From Bacteroidetes bacterium GWF2_41_31 (GTDB taxonomy: Bacteria; Bacteroidota; Bacteroidia; Bacteroidales; F082), in contig MEOL01000037.1 of assembly GCA_001769215.1 (NCBI GenBank), positions 124,001 through 188,000 of the forward strand: a stretch of 64,000 nt of DNA, given 5' to 3'. Positions 59,826 through 64,000 of this stretch are shown here, piece by piece. The notes under the pieces were generated by a model, which saw nothing but the letters and a program-made list of their open reading frames with translations, made no database searches and was not told the origin of the DNA. Positions within the stretch are counted from its first letter, which is position 1. Every line of letters begins with the position of its first letter. A program made the translations under genes and the position numbers.

Positions 59826-62726
59826 CTAATAAGCTATCAGTTTCACGGTGCTCATACCCTGTGCACCCCGGGCAACCACAAAATACATTCCGGTGCTTAA
59901 TCCCAGATCAGGAATAATGACGGTAGCAGATTTTTTATCCACCCGGGTTTGATAAACCACTTGCCCATACTGATTCAGCAGTTGAATTTGTGTATATGGG
60001 GAATCTCCTATCAAAACATGAAGCGATCCGTTGGTAGGATTGGGATATACCTTGATGGCATTGCTGTTGATTTCATCAACACTTAAGTATTGGCTAACCG
60101 CGATGTTATCTATAAATAATGGGTTTCCCAGATCACTGTATGATTCAAAAGCCAGTTTTACATCTGAGTTGCCTGTCCAATTAGTTAGATTAATGTTAAC
60201 ACATTGTGCTCCCCATCCTGTCATACACCAGTCGCCATCAGTTTCAGGCCAAAAACCACTGGTCAGTTCATGAGTAGCAAAATTACCAGTTCCGTTTTCG
60301 CCACCGGCAAATATCCGGATCCAATTATTGCCACAATCCACCGAAATATATACAATCAACGAATCGTAAAGGTGCGAATTACGCTGTGCATAAGCATATT
60401 GGAATTCAAGTGATGCATTCGAAAGGCCTGAAAGGTTAAATGCTGGTGAGATTAGCCTGTCGCGTTCTCCTTGAGGTTTGTCGCGTAAAAGTATGCCAGC
60501 CGCCAGATTTCCTGGTGTTGTGCCACCAATCTCCTGAATTTCCCATGTGAATTCACTCGCTGATCTTTCAATGGTCCAATTGTTTTGAGCAAGTCCGTCT
60601 TCAAATGTTTCAAGAAAATAGGGTGTTTTCCCGCCAGCAGAATACAATTCAGGTTTTGAAAGAACGGATGATCCATTGAGGTTGGTAGCGGTAAGAGTGA
60701 CCGAATAAACTCCTGGCTGATTAAATACTACTACGGGGTTCTGACTTGAAGCATCTGTACCCTGCACAAATGTAACTGTTGATGGACTGAATTCCCAATT
60801 CCACTGACGTGGCAGAAATTGAGTTGAATCACTAAACGAAATGGTATCTGAAATACATCCATCCAACGCACTTATGCCAAATGCTACTTCAGGAAGAATG
60901 GTAGAGCTAGTTGTGATATATCCCTCTTTCACCACCGTATTGTTGCCGGCAACGTTGGATGTGGTAAGTTCAACGGAAAAGCTGCCTTCGGTGCTGTACA
61001 GAATATTTTCAGGATTTTTTTCAAGTGAGTTATCAGGTTCTCCACCATCAAATACCCAGGACCATCCGGTAGGTATATTAAGGCTCAGGTCAAAAAAGTT
61101 GACAGTTTCACCCACAGGTATAATTACATTGTCTGCGGTAAAATCGGAAACCGGTGCTACAGCAAAGTTGAGGGCTGCTATTTGAGTACGCCAGTTCCAA
61201 CCGCCATTGGAATACTGTTGAGTATACCAAAAAGTGGTGCCATCAGTTGGGTCAACAGTCATTGCAGAGTAATCGCCCCAGCGGTCAACACCGGTTTGCG
61301 AACCTGTTCCTGCCTTGATTGTTATTTCATCAATATCCAGTATGCCAAGTCCCATTGGCGCTCCGGCAGATTGTCCGGCAATCATGATGGAGGGGAATTT
61401 TGTTGAAGAAGAGATAGAATATCCAATGGCAATGTCACCAATGTCATTCATGGCCACACTAGCCATCCACCTTGAGGCACCGTCAAAAGGAGCAAACGTA
61501 CCTTGTTGATACATTTCCCAATTGCCGGAACCATATTTTCTTAATTCATACCAGCGAACACCTGCCTGACCAGCACCGTTGGCATTTACAGTATGGTTGG
61601 TAACCATGACTTCGTAATCACCAAAATTGCGGTATTGTAAACGATACATTAACCTTCCTGCAAGGTCATCAAGTTTCTGAGAGGTTCCCTTCTGTGAAAT
61701 ACTAATACTCGCATCAGAATAAGCTGCAACAGGAACAATACCAATATAATCTACTGTTGCATTGTTTGGATTGCTCCAGTCAACATTAGCCGACCACAAT
61801 TTAAGTAATGTGCTTTTAAGTGAAACAAAGTAACAAGGAGCACCATCAGGGGGTGCAGGACCGTCGGCATCAGCAGGCAGGATGCTTCCATTGCTGGAAC
61901 CCATCTCGAAGAACAACATTTCTGCATCAGGATCACCCAACAGCATGGCATCGCGATCAAGGATGCTTACGGCAGCGCCGACCCAGTTTCCTTGATTGAA
62001 CTGGTTGCTTGTAAAATAATAACCATTGGTCCAGATGCCAAACTTTGGATAGTCAGGCATGTTGTCGAACTGGAATGCATAACGATACCAGGAACCTGTC
62101 GGGTCACCGGTTTCCGAAACAGCTACCAATTCATAAAATGGACCGTTCGGGTAATTGGGAAGTGAAAATTGGGTGGCAATCCACCGGTCGGAATATTCAT
62201 CGTATAACACCACCGGGTCCCCATCATTGGTACTCGACCAAGGACCAGGGAAACCACTCCAAAGGGTAATATTATCCGCCGGGCCATAGATTTTAACACC
62301 TGTTTTGTTATAGATGGCAAAGCCATTGTTTACCATTTGGAAAAATTCATTTGGACCAACATCACCATCAGTATCAGGAGGTGCAATGCCGTAAGTATTG
62401 GTAATCCCCGCAACATTTACATCAATCACGGCATCGGAACTCATGGGATGCCCCGGTACTTTTTGTAAGACAGGATCAGCTCCGTTATGCCAGGAAGCTT
62501 TCATGTTGAATTTGGCAAAGTCGAAGATATTGGGCACCACTTTGTTTTTCCAGGTGCGCTCACGCTGTCCGAGTGGAATGAGAGTAACATCCCGTAAAGG
62601 TTGCGATTTGTCGAAATGAACGGCTTTAACAATTTTGGTTGGATGAATGCTTTGACCAAACATACCCGTCATCGGGATGAAAAGTAGCAAGGTACAAATT
62701 AAAAATGCGGTAATAAATTTTTTCAT
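59826..62726 (-). CDS. Type IX-secreted protein with PKD and anchor-J domains
   Basis: The 966-residue product has a signal peptide (1-25), a long N-terminal region with repeated Trp/Tyr/Asp motifs (residues about 95-500, e.g. GIAPPDTDGDVGPNEFFQM), a PKD domain near 525-610 (TGWSWVFDGGEPDN), a second PKD-like domain near 620-700, a choice-of-anchor J region near 705-870 (ETFEDGLAQNNWTIE, FIDNIAVSQ), and the C-terminal type IX sorting domain from about 880 (IKVYPNPTNGSLHVLIG, GMYFVVARG). It is probably surface-attached or released. The last half is a close paralogue of the gene at 62902-64000. A minus-strand promoter at 62783-62816 precedes it. Confidence 0.9.
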   Translation of the reverse strand: MKKFITAFLICTLLLFIPMTGMFGQSIHPTKIVKAVHFDKSQPLRDVTLIPLGQRERTWKNKVVPNIFDFAKFNMKASWHNGADPVLQKVPGHPMSSDAVIDVNVAGITNTYGIAPPDTDGDVGPNEFFQMVNNGFAIYNKTGVKIYGPADNITLWSGFPGPWSSTNDGDPVVLYDEYSDRWIATQFSLPNYPNGPFYELVAVSETGDPTGSWYRYAFQFDNMPDYPKFGIWTNGYYFTSNQFNQGNWVGAAVSILDRDAMLLGDPDAEMLFFEMGSSNGSILPADADGPAPPDGAPCYFVSLKSTLLKLWSANVDWSNPNNATVDYIGIVPVAAYSDASISISQKGTSQKLDDLAGRLMYRLQYRNFGDYEVMVTNHTVNANGAGQAGVRWYELRKYGSGNWEMYQQGTFAPFDGASRWMASVAMNDIGDIAIGYSISSSTKFPSIMIAGQSAGAPMGLGILDIDEITIKAGTGSQTGVDRWGDYSAMTVDPTDGTTFWYTQQYSNGGWNWRTQIAALNFAVAPVSDFTADNVIIPVGETVNFFDLSLNIPTGWSWVFDGGEPDNSLEKNPENILYSTEGSFSVELTTSNVAGNNTVVKEGYITTSSTILPEVAFGISALDGCISDTISFSDSTQFLPRQWNWEFSPSTVTFVQGTDASSQNPVVVFNQPGVYSVTLTATNLNGSSVLSKPELYSAGGKTPYFLETFEDGLAQNNWTIERSASEFTWEIQEIGGTTPGNLAAGILLRDKPQGERDRLISPAFNLSGLSNASLEFQYAYAQRNSHLYDSLIVYISVDCGNNWIRIFAGGENGTGNFATHELTSGFWPETDGDWCMTGWGAQCVNINLTNWTGNSDVKLAFESYSDLGNPLFIDNIAVSQYLSVDEINSNAIKVYPNPTNGSLHVLIGDSPYTQIQLLNQYGQVVYQTRVDKKSATVIIPDLGLSTGMYFVVARGAQGMSTVKLIAY

Positions 62727-62782
62727 GATTTTGATCCTGTTAATAATATAAGGTACATTTATTCAATTGGATAAATGAGTCG

Positions 62783-62816
62783 CAAAGATAGATAATCTGC
62801 TTATTCAGCATACAAA
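62783..62816 (-). promoter_or_regulatory. Promoter of the type IX-secreted protein gene
   Basis: On the minus strand, TTTG (plus 62813-62816) is followed after 22 bases by TATCTTTG (plus 62783-62790). The ATG is at 62726. The -33 element overlaps the end of the upstream terminator hairpin. Confidence 0.65.
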
Positions 62817-62879
62817 AAGTGGATATAATTCATCCGGTTTTGAACAATTTCCAATTACCAAATAAATTATATCCACTTT
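62816..62879 (-). terminator. AT-rich hairpin, probable terminator of the upstream type IX gene
   Basis: A perfect 15-base inverted repeat (62816-62830 with 62865-62879, AAAGTGGATATAATT) has a 34-base loop. On the minus strand it is followed by T5, so it likely ends the gene at 62902-64000. The T-tract is reused as part of the next promoter. Confidence 0.6.
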
Positions 62880-62901
62880 CGGATTATTTTAATAAACACA
62901 A

Positions 62902-64000
62902 TTAATAGATAATCACTTTAACTGTTTCACTGTTGGTCTGTCCAATTCCCTTTAAGAAGTAAATTCCTGGTTGCCAGGTAATTTCACGCTCCACCACCCA
63001 TGTTTCAGTCTTTGCAGATACCGGTATTTCTTTCACAATTTGTCCCAGGTTGTTCATCACCTGAATTTTATCGAATTGATGACCTTCGGGCAAAGCAACA
63101 TGGAAATTTCCATCGGAAGGGTTGGGGTATACCCTCATTTTGCTTAATCCCAACGAGTTCCCGGGTATTCCGACCAAGCTGCTTACTGCAACATTGTCGA
63201 TAAATATGGGATGACCTGCAAAGCTAAAGGTTTCGAATCGAATACGTACCTGATCGTTTCCTGCGAAAGCAGACAAATCGAGGGTAATACAACTTGCTCC
63301 CCATCCTTCCAGGCACCAGTCAGAAGCCACAGCCGGCCACCAATCATCGGTGGTTAATTCGTGCGTCGCAAAGTTTCCGGTTCCATTTTCGGCATTGGCA
63401 TAAATGCGGTTCCATGTAGTGCCACAATCGGCTGAAACCGAAACGATCAATGAGTCGCCTGCCTCAGCATAGTATTGGGCATAGGCATGTTGAAACTCCA
63501 GTGAAGGAGTAGAGGTATTGGCTAAATTAAAAGGTGGCGAGATTAAAAAGTCGCGCTGCCCAATGGCGAAATATTCTCTAAAATTAATGCCCACAGAATG
63601 ATTTCCCGGTGCAGTACCTTCGGTTTCAAAAACTTCCCAGGTAACGCCGGCATCAGGATTTTCAATGGTCCATTCGTTGGCTTTCACACCCTCAGTCTCA
63701 AAATCTTCCAGAAAATACGGTGTGTTCCCTCCCGCTTTAATCATGTCGTCTTTTGTAGTGGTAGAGCTGCCATTGAGGTTGTTGGCGGTAAGTGTCACCT
63801 GATAATCGCCGGATAAATTAAATACGACTTCCGGATTTTGACTATTGGCACTGGTTCCATTCACGTAGGTAATGTCTGTAGGAACAAATTCCCAACTCCA
63901 TTGATTGGGACTGTATTGCGTCGAGTCAGTAAACTGCACCGGCTCGCCCAAACAGATGGCCTTTTTATCGGCAACAAAGTCTACCAGTGGCAATATGGTT
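62902..64000 (-). CDS. Type IX-secreted protein, 3' part only
   Basis: The minus-strand reading frame stays open to the window edge and continues beyond it; the TTG at 63993 is not a true start. The visible 366 codons hold a PKD domain (PLVDFVADKKAICLGEPVQF), a choice-of-anchor J region (TPYFLEDFETEGVKANEWTI, PIFIDNVAVSS) and the C-terminal type IX sorting domain (MRVYPNPSDGNFHVALPEG). It is clearly paralogous to the gene at 59826-62726, including shared NGTGNFATHELT and NTPYFLE/KTPYFLE blocks, so they arose by tandem duplication. The two are probably transcribed separately, as a hairpin and a promoter lie between them. Confidence 0.88.
   Translation of the reverse strand, partial: TILPLVDFVADKKAICLGEPVQFTDSTQYSPNQWSWEFVPTDITYVNGTSANSQNPEVVFNLSGDYQVTLTANNLNGSSTTTKDDMIKAGGNTPYFLEDFETEGVKANEWTIENPDAGVTWEVFETEGTAPGNHSVGINFREYFAIGQRDFLISPPFNLANTSTPSLEFQHAYAQYYAEAGDSLIVSVSADCGTTWNRIYANAENGTGNFATHELTTDDWWPAVASDWCLEGWGASCITLDLSAFAGNDQVRIRFETFSFAGHPIFIDNVAVSSLVGIPGNSLGLSKMRVYPNPSDGNFHVALPEGHQFDKIQVMNNLGQIVKEIPVSAKTETWVVEREITWQPGIYFLKGIGQTNSETVKVIIY

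Noticed and set aside
62902-63993. Complete gene starting at TTG 63993
   Set aside because: The frame continues without stop to the window edge and the PKD domain is already under way, so the gene is truncated by the window.

Overview
The window is chromosomal DNA from a member of the Bacteroidota, most likely a free-living or anaerobic Bacteroidia; I cannot name the genus. The signs are Bacteroidota promoters (TTG or TTTG about 20 bases before TAnnTTTG), two type IX secretion C-terminal sorting domains, a SusC-like TonB receptor with a carboxypeptidase-regulatory-like N-terminus, an LptD/OstA pair of Bacteroidota type, an exbB-membrane protein-exbD-exbD operon, and many lipoproteins and beta-barrel proteins. 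Gene density is high. I see no intact insertion sequence, phage or CRISPR array, and most of the window reads as core genome.

Layout. 1-3300: envelope biogenesis, with the 5' end of an N-acetylmuramoyl-alanine amidase divergent from lptD and a small unknown gene. 3300-9300: an Hsp20 gene, a repeat-bearing spacer, and a divergent lipid/glycan locus (fatty-acyl-AMP ligase fused to an acyl carrier domain; a TMTC-like membrane TPR protein; a ketoacyl synthase III). 9300-15400: nucleoside phosphorylase, universal stress protein, CinA, FabD, a BI-1 protein, FolE and a pyruvoyl-tetrahydropterin synthase homologue. 15500-20400: a DUF4468-like protein followed by a tight mevalonate-pathway run (HMG-CoA reductase, a GYDIA-type GHMP kinase, diphosphomevalonate decarboxylase, mevalonate kinase). 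20480-28630: adenine deaminase, ArsR-type regulator, Ig-like lipoprotein, polysaccharide deacetylase, phosphoglycerate mutase, metallophosphatase, ClC channel. 28640-34000: a minus-strand run of OstA-like protein, XdhC homologue, DNA primase and MBL-fold hydrolase. 34110-41190: a large propeller/barrel protein, a half-length TauE protein, a B12-dependent ribonucleotide reductase and tRNA-Ser(GGA). 41290-47530: the Exb energy-transduction operon, RNase R and an orphan double-ATPase ABC protein.

From about 47530 the gene content becomes more accessory: a GNAT acetyltransferase, a DUF6629-like membrane protein, a 670-residue class-V aminotransferase that appears to carry a second, internally deleted copy of its own fold, a thioredoxin-like protein, a beta-barrel protein, an L-domain lipoprotein, a decayed outer-membrane protein gene, a YdeI-like protein, a TPR lipoprotein, a His/Cys-rich small protein next to a TonB receptor, and two tandem paralogous type IX-secreted proteins, the second running off the end.

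Functionally the region joins envelope assembly (LptD, OstA-like, amidase, Exb, TonB receptor), lipid precursor supply (FabD, KAS III, acyl-AMP ligase, mevalonate pathway) and housekeeping (DnaG, RNase R, RNR, FolE). I found no clearly new multi-gene defence or mobile system. The loci most worth following are the acyl-AMP ligase/TMTC/KAS III locus, the double-fold aminotransferase, the degenerate-protease/propeller/barrel protein, and the His/Cys small protein beside its TonB receptor.
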